Assembly: GCA_013152655.1 (NCBI GenBank)
Contig: JAADFW010000165.1
Location: forward strand, 1 to 54,223
Length of the DNA stretch: 54,223 nt
Direction of reading: 5' to 3'
DNA from: Chlorobiota bacterium
GTDB taxonomy: Bacteria > Bacteroidota > Bacteroidia > Bacteroidales > B39-G9
Below the pieces are notes generated by a model. That model searched no databases and was not told where the DNA came from. It saw only the letters and a program-made list of their open reading frames with translations. Of the stretch, positions 25,418 through 35,724 are shown piece after piece (position 1 is the first letter of the stretch; each line of letters starts with the position of its first letter). The translations under genes and the position numbers were made by a program.

Positions 25418-25519
25418 GTTTGTGAGCCATAATTAGTAAACAACGTATGTATGAGTGAGAGTATTGTATTTTGAGAATATTAGCATAAAATTTTATAATG
25501 TAAATAGATAAGGTCAAAA

Positions 25520-26212
25520 ATGATTAAAAAAGTAGTCTTTATATGTTCATTTTTATTAATAGTTAGTGAAATAATAGCGCAAAAAACTTATTTTAAAACT
25601 AAAGGAGAATATATTTTTGCAAATTCATTGGTTACCGATAATAATGTGCCTGTTGATTCAAGATTACGGTTTTCTTTTTTCCTTAATTTAGGAGAATATA
25701 TGCACCATAATTTTAATAATAATGTTGGAATTTATACCGGTTTGTGTGTAAGAAACATTGGGATTATTACTAATAATAATGGAATAGAGACAAAACAACG
25801 GTCGTATGCAGCAGGTGTTCCGTTTGCCATAAAAATCGGTTCATTTAACGATAACGTTTATTTATATACCGGAGGCGAATATGAATGGTTATTCCATTAT
25901 AAAGAAAAAATAAGTAGCGGAAACGATATAAGTATAAACCGGAAATGGTTCAGTGATAAAACCAATGTATTTATTCCTTCAGTATTTGTTGGTATTCAGT
26001 TTAAATACGGGATAAACATAAAGTTTAAATATTATATGGACAACTATTTAAATCCAAATTATGTTGAAAAAACAGGTTTTATTTCAACCAAGCCATATGA
26101 GAAAATAAGGTCGCAATTGTTTTATATTTCCGTTAATTTTAATTTCAAAAAAATTAAAAAGATTAAAAAACTACAACCTTTGCTTAACAGGCCCCGGGCT
26201 GTTGAAGTATAA
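25520..26212 (+). CDS. Outer-membrane beta-barrel protein, function unknown
   Basis: 230 residues. A signal peptide (about 1-20, ending IIAQ) is followed by amphipathic strands such as YTGLCVRNIGIITNN, NVYLYTGGEYEWLFHY, PSVFVGIQFKYGINIKFKYYMDN and QLFYISVNFNF. The final strand with terminal-type FNF precedes a basic tail (KKIKKIKKLQPLLNRPRAVEV), which is odd because the barrel signal normally ends the protein. No enzymatic or binding motif is visible. It lies between hydF and the PorU2-like gene with spacers of about 100-130 bases, so it is probably independent. Confidence 0.65.
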   Translation: MIKKVVFICSFLLIVSEIIAQKTYFKTKGEYIFANSLVTDNNVPVDSRLRFSFFLNLGEYMHHNFNNNVGIYTGLCVRNIGIITNNNGIETKQRSYAAGVPFAIKIGSFNDNVYLYTGGEYEWLFHYKEKISSGNDISINRKWFSDKTNVFIPSVFVGIQFKYGINIKFKYYMDNYLNPNYVEKTGFISTKPYEKIRSQLFYISVNFNFKKIKKIKKLQPLLNRPRAVEV

Positions 26213-26340
26213 GTGTATGAGCAAAAAGGCAAAAAAGGCTGATTGTTTATCGTTGTTTTTTAGTGTATTATCAAATAAGTATGCCTAAATACTTGAGTAA
26301 GTAAAGAAATTAGTATTTTTATTAGGCAAATATATTTTTT

Positions 26341-29300
26341 ATGCGACGAATATTATTTACCATATTTTTTTTTCTATGGATACCGTTTTTATGGGCACAA
26401 AATTTTGAAAATAGCTGGATTAACTATAACCAACAATATTTTAAGATTCCTATAGTAAAAAGCGGTATTTATAAAATTACTTCCAATGAATTATTAAATG
26501 CAGGGATTCCTGTAAGTTCATTTAATCCACAAAACATTCAGTTATATTACAAAGGTGCAGAACAACCAATATATGTAAAAGAAATAAGCTCAGGCATTTT
26601 AGATTATATTGAATTTTATGCTGAACACAATGATGGTTGGTTAGATAGTTCCCTTTTTGTAACTCCTAAGGAACAAACCAATCCTTATTATAGTTTAATA
26701 AACGATACAGCTACGTATTATTTTACCTGGAATAATTCTTTTTCAAACAAAAGGTTAAGAAGTACGAATTATAGTAATTTTACAGAATTTGAACCGCAGG
26801 AATACTGTTTATACGATACTGTAATTCAGTACACTTCAAAATATTATTACGGTAAAACAGACCCGGAATATACATCTGGCGAAGGTTGGTTTGACGGTGC
26901 TTATTTTTCTCTGGGAAATTCAATAGTAAAAACCATCAGCACGCCTTTTCTTTATACAGACGGGCCAAATACTGTTTTGGAATATGCAATAGCAGGTTTT
27001 TCATCTGGAAATCACCACATTAATGTGAAAGTACAGTCCGTTTTAATAACAGATTTTATTTACAGCGGTTATACCGGATATAAAGATACATTAACTATTA
27101 ATACAGCTAATTTAAGCAATAGTAATGTATTTGAATTTATAAGCATAGATGACCAAAGTGAGGCAACCGATAATAATACTATTTCATTTATTCATCTCAA
27201 GTATCCGGCAACTTTTGATTTTACGGGAAGAAAGAATGTTACATTTGAATTAGCATCTGGTACTGATTCTCTTCAATATATTGAATTTAAAGGAATTGAC
27301 AACCAATCGGCAATAGTTTATAATATTAAAACACAAACCCGGACAATTTCTAATTTTGATAATGATAAACATCAACTTATTATTCCTGATTCAGGTAGTG
27401 AAGATCAAATTGTTGTTACTGCTGCCTCAGCAGTTTTATCTGTTGATAGTATACAAAAAATGAATTTCACAAATTATACAGCAGAAGGGTTAAATGAAGA
27501 TTTTTTAATTATCACGAATTCATTATTGTGGGATGAGGCATTACAATACGCTTCATACAGAAATGCTTATTTGGTTAATGTAGAAGAACTTTACCACCAA
27601 TTTGCCTATGGAGTTCGTAAACATCCGTTAGCAATAAAAAACTTTGTAAATTATATTTATCAAAACAGTGAACACAAACCTTCTTATTTATTATTGTTGG
27701 GGAAGGGAATTCAAAGCCACTATATAAGAAACAATGCAGATTTATCAGAAGATTGCCTGATTCCGTCGTATGGCAATCCGGCATCTGATAATTTATTTAC
27801 TGCCGGTTTACTAAATACAGTTTACGAGCCGCTTATACCCACCGGGAGAGTTGCAGCTAAAGGACAAGCAGAAGTTAGATACTATTTAAATAAAGTTAAA
27901 GAATATGAGAGTCAGCAGCCAGCTGCCTGGATGAAACAAATACTACATTTTGGCGGTGGAAGTTCAACATCAGAACAACAAACTCTGGCATCGTATCTAA
28001 AAGTTTATGAGAATATTATTGAAGACACACTTTTTGGCGGAACAGTTTCTACCTTTTTAAAAAGCAGTTCAGCTCCTATTGAGATAACCATTTCAGATAC
28101 TATTAAAAATTTAATTAATAGCGGTGCTTCAATGTTAACTTTTTTTGGCCATGCCGCAGCCAGTGGTTTCGACCAAAATATTGACGATCCTTCAGCATAT
28201 GAAAATTCAGGGAAATATCCGTTTTTACTTGCTAATTCCTGCTATTCAGGCAATATATTTTTAACAACATCAGAAAGTGTAAGTGAACGGTGGGTTTTAA
28301 TACCAGATAAAGGAGTTGTTGGTTTTTTGGCAAGCACATACCTTGCTAATGCTGCTGAACTTAGTGTATATTCAACTATTTTATATCAAAATATAGCTTA
28401 CAAAAATTACCATCAGTCCATTGGAAAGTGCATACAACAAACTGTTATTGATTTTGTTGGAGATAATGCCAATAATATTATTGTGAAGAATACTGTCCTG
28501 CAATTTAATTTACACGGAGACCCGTCAATAATCATAAATTCGCAAACTCTGCCCGACTTACAAATAGACGGCTTATCTTTTTATACTGTGCCACGTGAAC
28601 TTTCAACTGAAATTGACTCTTTTAATTTATATGCAATAATAACCAATATAGGAAAAGCATTTGTTAATGGTTATATGGTAGAACTGAACAGAACATTTCC
28701 TGATGGTTCAGTTGAACAATATTTTAAATTTCCTGCTAAAAGTTTTTATAAAGACACACTAATTTTTAAAATACCTGTAAACCGGGTTAAAGGAAGTGGT
28801 ATTAATAAATTTGAAATTAATATTGACGCAAACAACGTAATTGATGAATTTAATGAATTGAACAATCTTTTTGAAACAAATGTTTTTATAAAAACAAACG
28901 ATTTAAGTCCTGTTTATCCTTATGTCCAGTCTATTTTCCCAAATGATTCCGTTATATTAAAGGCATCAACCGGAGACCCGTTTGCTGATTTACAAAATAG
29001 TGTTTTCCAGTTTGATACTACCCGTCTATTTAACAGCCAGTTCTTAACAGAAACTACACTGGAACATTCCGGAGGAATTGTTGAATGGCAAATTCCAAAA
29101 AAACTGGATGCTAACCAAACCTATTATTGGAGAGCAAGTAAAATACCTGATGATGGAGATTATAAATGGAATTCAAGTTCTTTTCAATATATACCCGGTA
29201 AAAATGGCTGGGCTCAGTCAAGAGTTGAACAGATAAATGAAAATGATTTTAGTTTTATTGAATATAACAGCACAAATAAACATTTTGAATATATTACTAC

Positions 29301-31224
29301 ACCAAAGCAAATTCACGGCCATAATATTGGGTTGCCTTCAGGTGATAACGATTATAAAAGAATTGAATATACAATTGATGGTTCGGGCGATTATTCAGCC
29401 TGTGGAGCATATCAATATATGGTTGTAGTTGTTATTGATTCCTTAACAATAACACCCTGGTTGTCGAACCGTGCTGATTATGGGCATTCAGATTATCCGA
29501 AATGTGGGTCAAGAAGCAGGCCCGACAAGTATTTTTTATTTCCATCATCCAATGAAACCGGCAGGGCAAATATGGCTAATTTCATCAACGATTCTGTTCC
29601 TGACGGAAATTATATTATGGCCTATTCGTTTATTCGCGGAAATTTTAGCCAATGGGAAGATTACCCCCTACAGGTTTTTGAAGACATGGGAGCAACCGAA
29701 ATACGGAATGTACCGGATAGTTTTCCATATATTTTCTTTACACAAAAAGGATATATAAATTCCACATTAGAAAAAGTTGGAAGCGTTGCTTACGAAGAAA
29801 TAGATTTATATGCCAATATGAAAAATAATTTTTATTATGGCGAAATCACAACAAAAAAAATAGGACCCTCTAAAGGATGGAAAACATTGGGCTGGAGTCA
29901 GCATTCTATTGACAATCCAAATACCGATAGCATTCGATTAATCATTTCAGGCATTGGGGCAAATAATGAAACTACAGTTTTGTATGGATTAGGTTCAAAT
30001 AATAGTTCATTCGACTTAAGTCAAATTGACTATAAACAATACCCTTACCTACAATTGCGGTTTTTTTCGCAAGATATTGAAAATAAAACACCTGCACAGT
30101 TAGATTATTGGCAAATTGAATATGATGGCGTTAGCGAACTGGCAATTGACCCGTCGTCGCATTTCATCTTTTTTGACGATACTGTTGAACAAGGTGAAAA
30201 TGTAAACTTACAAATTGCCATAAGAAATATAAGTCCATATGTTTCAGATAGTATTAAAATGAAATACTGGTTATACGACAAAGATTTAAATTACAAACTA
30301 ATTGATACTTCAATACTTGCACCTGTAAATGCAGATTCGTATATTATTGATACTCTTATTTTTTCAAGCCTTGAATTTGAAGATAGAAATCAATTATGGA
30401 TGGAAATAAATCCTTCAAACGGCAAAGCAGGCTATTATCAACCGGAACAATTTCATTTTAATAACATTGCCGAAAAAGATTTTTTTGTTGAACCCGACAA
30501 AACCAACCCGATTCTTGATGTAACTTTTGATGGCATTCACATTATGAATGATGAAATAGTTTCGGCAAAGCCTGAAATATTAATTACCCTGTCGGATGAA
30601 AATAAATACATTCCTTTGAACGATACTTCATTGTTTACTATCTCTCTAATTTCATTTGAAGAAGGAGAAAAAAGAGTTTATTTCAACGATAATACAGGAA
30701 ATGAAATTTTAAGCTGGGTTCCTGCTAATTTACCGGATAATAATTTTAAAATTATTTACAGGCCTCTTTTTGAAAAAGACGGAATTTATGAATTAAAAGT
30801 AAAAGCTAAAGATGTAAAAGGAAACTATTCCGGCTATTTTGATTATGATATAAGATTTGAAATAATTAATAAATCTACAATCACAAACATCTACAATTAT
30901 CCCAATCCGTTTTCCACCTCAACTCGCTTTGTTTTTGAACTTACAGGTTCTGAAATACCGGATGATTTACGAATTCAAATACTTACCGTTACCGGAAAAT
31001 TTGTGAAAGAAATAAACCTCACAGAAGTTGCTAATATTCATATTGGTAAAAACATAACTGACTATGCCTGGGACGGAACCGATGAATATGGCGACAAACT
31101 GGCTAATGGCGTTTATTTTTATCGCGTACTCTCAAGGCTTAACGGGCAATCTATTGAACAAAGAGCAAGCGGTGGAGATAACTTTTTTACAAAAGGTTAC
31201 GGGAAAATGTACATTATGCGGTAA
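26341..31224 (+). CDS. PorU2-like C25 cysteine protease / putative type IX secretion sortase
   Basis: 1627 residues. Signal peptide (about 1-19, ending LWAQ). A gingipain-type C25 domain (about 370-740) has the catalytic His in FFGHAAA (H604) and Cys in LANSCYSG (C634), the 30-residue spacing expected for the family. A CARDB-like Ig region (about 745-860), further beta-rich modules and a FlgD-like/type A sorting-like C-terminus (NYPNPF near 1520, then DGTDEYGDKLANGVYFYRV) follow. PorU is the sortase that cleaves C-terminal domains and attaches secreted cargo; longer PorU2 relatives of this layout are annotated in Bacteroidota but less studied. The rest of the Por machinery is not in the window. 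Confidence 0.85.
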   Translation: MRRILFTIFFFLWIPFLWAQNFENSWINYNQQYFKIPIVKSGIYKITSNELLNAGIPVSSFNPQNIQLYYKGAEQPIYVKEISSGILDYIEFYAEHNDGWLDSSLFVTPKEQTNPYYSLINDTATYYFTWNNSFSNKRLRSTNYSNFTEFEPQEYCLYDTVIQYTSKYYYGKTDPEYTSGEGWFDGAYFSLGNSIVKTISTPFLYTDGPNTVLEYAIAGFSSGNHHINVKVQSVLITDFIYSGYTGYKDTLTINTANLSNSNVFEFISIDDQSEATDNNTISFIHLKYPATFDFTGRKNVTFELASGTDSLQYIEFKGIDNQSAIVYNIKTQTRTISNFDNDKHQLIIPDSGSEDQIVVTAASAVLSVDSIQKMNFTNYTAEGLNEDFLIITNSLLWDEALQYASYRNAYLVNVEELYHQFAYGVRKHPLAIKNFVNYIYQNSEHKPSYLLLLGKGIQSHYIRNNADLSEDCLIPSYGNPASDNLFTAGLLNTVYEPLIPTGRVAAKGQAEVRYYLNKVKEYESQQPAAWMKQILHFGGGSSTSEQQTLASYLKVYENIIEDTLFGGTVSTFLKSSSAPIEITISDTIKNLINSGASMLTFFGHAAASGFDQNIDDPSAYENSGKYPFLLANSCYSGNIFLTTSESVSERWVLIPDKGVVGFLASTYLANAAELSVYSTILYQNIAYKNYHQSIGKCIQQTVIDFVGDNANNIIVKNTVLQFNLHGDPSIIINSQTLPDLQIDGLSFYTVPRELSTEIDSFNLYAIITNIGKAFVNGYMVELNRTFPDGSVEQYFKFPAKSFYKDTLIFKIPVNRVKGSGINKFEINIDANNVIDEFNELNNLFETNVFIKTNDLSPVYPYVQSIFPNDSVILKASTGDPFADLQNSVFQFDTTRLFNSQFLTETTLEHSGGIVEWQIPKKLDANQTYYWRASKIPDDGDYKWNSSSFQYIPGKNGWAQSRVEQINENDFSFIEYNSTNKHFEYITTPKQIHGHNIGLPSGDNDYKRIEYTIDGSGDYSACGAYQYMVVVVIDSLTITPWLSNRADYGHSDYPKCGSRSRPDKYFLFPSSNETGRANMANFINDSVPDGNYIMAYSFIRGNFSQWEDYPLQVFEDMGATEIRNVPDSFPYIFFTQKGYINSTLEKVGSVAYEEIDLYANMKNNFYYGEITTKKIGPSKGWKTLGWSQHSIDNPNTDSIRLIISGIGANNETTVLYGLGSNNSSFDLSQIDYKQYPYLQLRFFSQDIENKTPAQLDYWQIEYDGVSELAIDPSSHFIFFDDTVEQGENVNLQIAIRNISPYVSDSIKMKYWLYDKDLNYKLIDTSILAPVNADSYIIDTLIFSSLEFEDRNQLWMEINPSNGKAGYYQPEQFHFNNIAEKDFFVEPDKTNPILDVTFDGIHIMNDEIVSAKPEILITLSDENKYIPLNDTSLFTISLISFEEGEKRVYFNDNTGNEILSWVPANLPDNNFKIIYRPLFEKDGIYELKVKAKDVKGNYSGYFDYDIRFEIINKSTITNIYNYPNPFSTSTRFVFELTGSEIPDDLRIQILTVTGKFVKEINLTEVANIHIGKNITDYAWDGTDEYGDKLANGVYFYRVLSRLNGQSIEQRASGGDNFFTKGYGKMYIMR

Positions 31225-31374
31225 ATTATATTTTGTAGTAAATTTGCTTGTCAATGCCCGGATATCTGTTAGAGTCTAATATCTGGCCTTTAACAGCTAT
31301 CACATCGTCATTGTTCAATTTAGTATAGATTAAAAATATACCTCATTTTGGCATAAATTACATTAAAGTAATAT

Positions 31375-32505
31375 ATGAATTCGCAAAAAAATATTGAAAA
31401 AATAGAATCCTTTAGACAAGAGTTACATGCAATACCCGAAACGGCTGGCAAAGAGAAAAATACGTCTCATAAAATAATTCAATATCTTAATAAGTATAAA
31501 CCTGATGAAATAATAAAAAATATTGGCGGTTATGGATTAGCCGTAATTTTTAACGGTAAAGAGGCAGGCAGGACTATTGTTTTTAGAGCTGACATGGATG
31601 CGCTTCCATTAGTTGATAAACAAACTGAACCCGGAAAAAAAGCTCATTTATGCGGCCATGACGGACATATGGCTATTCTTGCAGGCTTAGCACAAAAATT
31701 ATATATAAATAAACCCGGTAAAGGGAAAGTAGTTCTACTATTTCAACCCGCCGAAGAAACCGGAGAGGGTGCAAAAAGAATTTTAAGCGATAAAAAGTTT
31801 ACTGCAAATATTCAACCCGATTATATTTTTGGTTTACATAATTTGCCCGGTTTTCCTTTAAATACTGTTATTATTAAAAATAATGTAATAACATCTGCCT
31901 CAGTTGGCTTAACAATAAAACTAACAGGTAAAGCTGCTCATGCCGCTGAACCTGAAAAAGGAAAATCACCAATTGGTGTTATTGCTAAAATTATTGACCT
32001 GGTAAAAAAAGTAAATTCGTCAGCCCATTTTAATGATTACATATTGGCAACTATTGTCCATATAAAATTAGGAGATAAAAATTTTGGCATTGCTCCGGGT
32101 AAAAGTGAAATTTCATTAACATTACGTGCTTTTCAAAATATTGATATTGAAAAACTAAAATTCTTGTTGGTTACTGAAATTGCAAAAATTTGCAAAAAAG
32201 AAAAAATTAGATTTGACTTTGAATGGATTGAGGAATTTTTAGCCACAAAAAATAACAACACGTGTGTTAAAATAGTACAAGATGCTGCAAAAAACCAGCA
32301 TTTACCTATACAAATAATGCAAAAACCTTTTAGTTGGGCTGAAGATTTTTCGCAGTACTCACAGTGTTTTAAAGTTGCTTTTTTTGGGCTGGGTGCCGGG
32401 GAAAAAACTCCCTCATTGCATAGTAACAAATATGATTTCCCGGATGAATTACTTCAAACCGGCATTGAACTGTTTTATAAAATTTATGAAATAGCCCAGA
32501 AATAA
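31375..32505 (+). CDS. M20-family amidohydrolase / peptidase
   Basis: 376 residues. The M20D pattern is visible: RADMDALPL (71-79), the metal-binding HLCGHDGHMA (91-100), PAEETGEGA (125-133, metal Glu/Glu) and FGLHNLPG (His metal ligand). A dimerisation lid follows (about 175-285), then the C-terminal return of the catalytic domain with SWAEDFSQY. Family members remove N-acyl groups from amino acids (hippurate, N-acetyl-diaminopimelate, indole-acetyl-amino acids); which substrate is used here is not determined by sequence. No signal peptide, so cytosolic. Its stop is 3 bases from the end of the convergent barrel-fusion gene. Confidence 0.92.
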   Translation: MNSQKNIEKIESFRQELHAIPETAGKEKNTSHKIIQYLNKYKPDEIIKNIGGYGLAVIFNGKEAGRTIVFRADMDALPLVDKQTEPGKKAHLCGHDGHMAILAGLAQKLYINKPGKGKVVLLFQPAEETGEGAKRILSDKKFTANIQPDYIFGLHNLPGFPLNTVIIKNNVITSASVGLTIKLTGKAAHAAEPEKGKSPIGVIAKIIDLVKKVNSSAHFNDYILATIVHIKLGDKNFGIAPGKSEISLTLRAFQNIDIEKLKFLLVTEIAKICKKEKIRFDFEWIEEFLATKNNNTCVKIVQDAAKNQHLPIQIMQKPFSWAEDFSQYSQCFKVAFFGLGAGEKTPSLHSNKYDFPDELLQTGIELFYKIYEIAQK

Positions 32506-32508
32506 CAA

Positions 32509-33807
32509 CTACAAATTATAACGAAGCCCAATTTGTAATCCCGGCCAATATTTATGTTCTGCCCAAACATTATAATGCGACTGGTAAAAGTAGTATGAAA
32601 GATTGGCCTTCAAGTAAAAATCAAATTTTCTGCTTAAACGATAAGCTGTGCCAAATCCAAAATTGTACGATGCTTGTCCGCCAATAAATTTTGATGATGA
32701 TAAATATTCATTCAGAATATCATTGTTTTTATAGTCAGTAGTTTTATTTTTATCAATCAACCCTTCTTCAAACTGCAACCCGGAAAATAAAAACATTGAA
32801 TATTTTTTTTGCTGAATTATTCTAAAATTGATATTTACCGGTATTCCAACATAATGTTTTGAACTTCTATATTCCAATCTCCAATTATCGCCTTCGCTAT
32901 ATGCAAAAGTACTTAACCGTGTATAATTAATTCCTGTGCTTAAACTTACGCGTTTGGTAAAACTATAATTAAATACAAAACCAAGGGTAAGAGGAGGATA
33001 GTTAGTAATATTATCGTATAATTTTACTTTGCTGTAATCAGCAACAGAGTTATTCCCTATTTCTGCCTGAGGACTGGAAGAATAATCAAAATTTGAGGAA
33101 GCCAATGCATCACTTTTTTGTAATACAGCATTCATATTTGCTGCTAACATACCGTTTATACCAATTGACCTGGACTTTTCATTTCCTTTAAAAGACAAAT
33201 TTAAAAATGGCCTTTTTGATAAAACTACTATTTTTTTTACTCCATTAAGCATAAAACTAATTGGAATTATTTTTTTAAATATTGCTACTGTTTTGTGTGT
33301 TTTTTCATATTCAATTGCTTCAATTTCATTTCCAATTATAGTATTTTTACTTTCAGCAAGTATTAAATTATCCTTTTTCAAAGAATCATTGTTAATATTT
33401 AAAAATAAAGTATTCTTATTAACAGGTGAAGGTTCTGTTGATTGTGGAATTTTATTGCGACTTAAATTTGCCGTTTGTTTATTTCCTGAAATTAAGCTTC
33501 TATTCAATTGCATGTTTTTAAAGATAAAAACAGAGCCAACTAAAATGGTTAAACTTGCAGCTACAGCCAAAGCATTACGTAAAAAATATTTTTTTCGTTC
33601 AGGATGAATAGAATTGGTTATACCTGCCCAGACTCGACGATGCGGATAATAATGAAAATTAGAAAAAACAGAATGTAAAGGACCTGTTGGTTTATGAATA
33701 TCAATATTTTCATGTATTGAATTCCATAAATCATTTTTGGGCTTATATTCAAAATTATTGAATTTTGACCCTAACCGACCCTTATAATTAAATAACTCGT
33801 CCACCAA
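32509..33807 (-). CDS. Anti-sigma-like protein fused to a beta-barrel domain
   Basis: 432 residues. The cytoplasmic N-terminus (1-75) holds two copies of a short motif: FNNFEYKPKNDLWNSI (about 16-31) and FSNFHYYPHRRVWAGI (about 48-63). A single transmembrane helix (about 76-97) leads to a periplasmic linker (about 100-270), then a run of beta-strands (GFVFNYSFTKRVSLSTGINYTR, HYVGIPVNINFRII, YNFGFGTAYRL) ending in a Leu after RYN, like an outer-membrane barrel. The gene overlaps the ECF sigma gene by 20 bases, so it is probably its anti-sigma partner. A protein with both an inner-membrane helix and a barrel could span the envelope. The barrel reading is inferred. Confidence 0.7.
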   Translation of the reverse strand: MVDELFNYKGRLGSKFNNFEYKPKNDLWNSIHENIDIHKPTGPLHSVFSNFHYYPHRRVWAGITNSIHPERKKYFLRNALAVAASLTILVGSVFIFKNMQLNRSLISGNKQTANLSRNKIPQSTEPSPVNKNTLFLNINNDSLKKDNLILAESKNTIIGNEIEAIEYEKTHKTVAIFKKIIPISFMLNGVKKIVVLSKRPFLNLSFKGNEKSRSIGINGMLAANMNAVLQKSDALASSNFDYSSSPQAEIGNNSVADYSKVKLYDNITNYPPLTLGFVFNYSFTKRVSLSTGINYTRLSTFAYSEGDNWRLEYRSSKHYVGIPVNINFRIIQQKKYSMFLFSGLQFEEGLIDKNKTTDYKNNDILNEYLSSSKFIGGQASYNFGFGTAYRLSRKFDFYLKANLSYYFYQSHYNVWAEHKYWPGLQIGLRYNL

Positions 33808-34345
33808 TTTTTAATTCTTTATTTTCTTCTTCAATCATTTTTCGTAACATGGCTCTTGCCCTGCTGTATTGCGATTTTGACGTACCGACTGATATTTCCA
33901 GTTCTTCAGCTATTTCAGCATGGTTAAACCCTTCAACCGCATATAAGTTAAAAACCATACGATACCCTTTGGGTAATTTTTGAATTTTACACATCAAGTC
34001 TTCAGCAGAAAGTTGTGCCAAAATATCATCATCGGCTTGCATAAAAAAATCAACTTTTTCATACTCGACCTGCATTTTCATTTTTTTTGTGTCCCTGTAA
34101 TTTTGCAATGCAGTATTAATCATAATCCGGCAAATCCAGGCGCCCAATTGTCCGGTTGACCTGAAAGTATGCAAATGCCTGAACACTTTTATAAATCCTT
34201 CCTGCAAAATATCTTCAGCTTCAGCTTCATTAGAAGCATAGCGCATACAAATCCCCATCATTATGGGAGAATAATGATTGTACAACTCCTTTTGTGCCCT
34301 GTAATTCCCTTTCAGGCACTCTTGTATAAGCTGGGCTTCATTCAT
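33788..34345 (-). CDS. ECF-type RNA polymerase sigma factor
   Basis: 185 residues. Region 2 (about 10-80) includes AEDILQEGFIKVFRHLHTF and the -10-recognition helix GAWICRIMINTALQNYRD. Region 4 (about 120-170) has a helix-turn-helix, LPKGYRMVFNLYAVEGFNHAEIAEELEISVGTSKSQYSRARAMLRK. No region 1 or 3, hence ECF class (sigma-W/E-like). It most likely directs stress or envelope genes. The barrel-fusion protein gene begins before its stop, as expected for a sigma/anti-sigma pair. A near -7 box (TATCTTGC, 34392-34399) is about 50 bases upstream. Confidence 0.93.
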   Translation of the reverse strand: MNEAQLIQECLKGNYRAQKELYNHYSPIMMGICMRYASNEAEAEDILQEGFIKVFRHLHTFRSTGQLGAWICRIMINTALQNYRDTKKMKMQVEYEKVDFFMQADDDILAQLSAEDLMCKIQKLPKGYRMVFNLYAVEGFNHAEIAEELEISVGTSKSQYSRARAMLRKMIEEENKELKIGGRVI

Positions 34346-34513
34346 AAATGAAAATAGTACCGGTAACTTTTCTTTATTTATCTTTTTTGATGCAAGATAT
34401 TGTAAAATGGTTGCATTTACTCATGAAATACATACATTATATACGATTAAAACCATGCCATAATGATAAGACTTTCAAATTCTTATAAATTGGAAGTTAT
34501 TCTTGAGCTAATC

Positions 34514-35632
34514 CTAAAATATCAAATTAACATCTCGTTCAGCTAAATAATCAATAATATACTTATAGTTTTCTTCGTTTTCACCAATATATTCAGGCGG
34601 GCACATTCCTTTTCTGTTAAATTTACCTTCTATTACAAGATTAGCTGCTGCTGTACATGTGTATCCGGTAGTTCTGGCCATTGAAATAGTATCTGTTTTT
34701 TTATCGTATTTATCAAATAAATCAATTTTCAGATTTTGCTTTTCTTCATTTTTTTCACCCTTTATTTCAATACGCATAATGGTCATGTCTTCTTCGCCGG
34801 GTTTTAATTTCCATTTAGGAAACAATAAACTGGCTGTTAAGTCAACGGGTCTGATTTTTTTACCTTTAACATCAATTTCATCATATGAAAAGAAGCCGCT
34901 TTCGCGTAAAACTTTTAAATATTCAATAGCTCCCGGATAGCGCATGGTTTTTTCTATCATATTAGGTATTTTCATGGTTTTCATTAATGTGCGCAACCCG
35001 TCAGAATTCCATGCTTCTAATGTTCCAACATTATCAAAATACAATAATTCCGGATCGGAAAGTGCCTCTTTTACGACTAACTTTCCGTGTTCTATGTACC
35101 TGGCAGGACGAATATATTCTTCAATTACATCAATAGGCGAAAAAACTGCTTTGTATTCATAAGGCCATTCACGAACAACCGGCAAACCTCCCACAAAACA
35201 TTTGTAATCGCAAATATTCATTTTTGTATTATAATAACCAAGTATTATGTTTCCTAAACCTGGCGCTACGCCACAATCCATTATAAATGTTACGTTATTT
35301 TTTTTAGCTAACCCGTCTAAGGTAAAAGGGTTTTCAGGGAAAAAAGAAATATCAACCAGGTTTATCCCTGATTCAATAACCCACTTTGCTGTTTGATAAC
35401 CCATAAATCCGGGCATTGCACCAACAACCAGGTCAAAATCTTTAATTACCGATTTTATTCCACTTTCTGTAGAAAGATCTTTTTGAATAGTTTTAATACT
35501 ATGATTTTCAGATAAAGGCTTTAAAGCCTCAGCAGAAATATCAGCTGAAGTAACATCATATTTTTTACTTAAGTCAATAGCCATTACATTGCCTACTAAA
35601 CCGGCACCGAGGACAATTATTTTTTTTTGCAT
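34514..35632 (-). CDS. Saccharopine-dehydrogenase-family oxidoreductase
   Basis: 372 residues. The N-terminal NAD(P)-binding fold begins MQKKIIVLGAGLVGNVMA (dinucleotide motif GAGLVG, about 9-14), and the sequence continues with segments of saccharopine dehydrogenase-like enzymes (VVGAMPGFMGYQTAKWVIESGINLVDISF, DCGVAPGLGNIILGYY, NVGTLEAWNSDGLRTL, PGAIEYLKVLRESGFF). Family members make or cleave saccharopine, or oxidise lysine or norspermidine; the exact substrate is not visible. No signal peptide. It is bounded on both sides by gaps of about 90-170 bases. Confidence 0.85.
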   Translation of the reverse strand: MQKKIIVLGAGLVGNVMAIDLSKKYDVTSADISAEALKPLSENHSIKTIQKDLSTESGIKSVIKDFDLVVGAMPGFMGYQTAKWVIESGINLVDISFFPENPFTLDGLAKKNNVTFIMDCGVAPGLGNIILGYYNTKMNICDYKCFVGGLPVVREWPYEYKAVFSPIDVIEEYIRPARYIEHGKLVVKEALSDPELLYFDNVGTLEAWNSDGLRTLMKTMKIPNMIEKTMRYPGAIEYLKVLRESGFFSYDEIDVKGKKIRPVDLTASLLFPKWKLKPGEEDMTIMRIEIKGEKNEEKQNLKIDLFDKYDKKTDTISMARTTGYTCTAAANLVIEGKFNRKGMCPPEYIGENEENYKYIIDYLAERDVNLIF

Positions 35633-35724
35633 AAACAGTAATATTCTAAGATTTATGGTTAATAATAAAATTTGTTTTATGCGGTACTTTCATAAATCGC
35701 TTCTTTCTGCTCACTAAATGCAAT

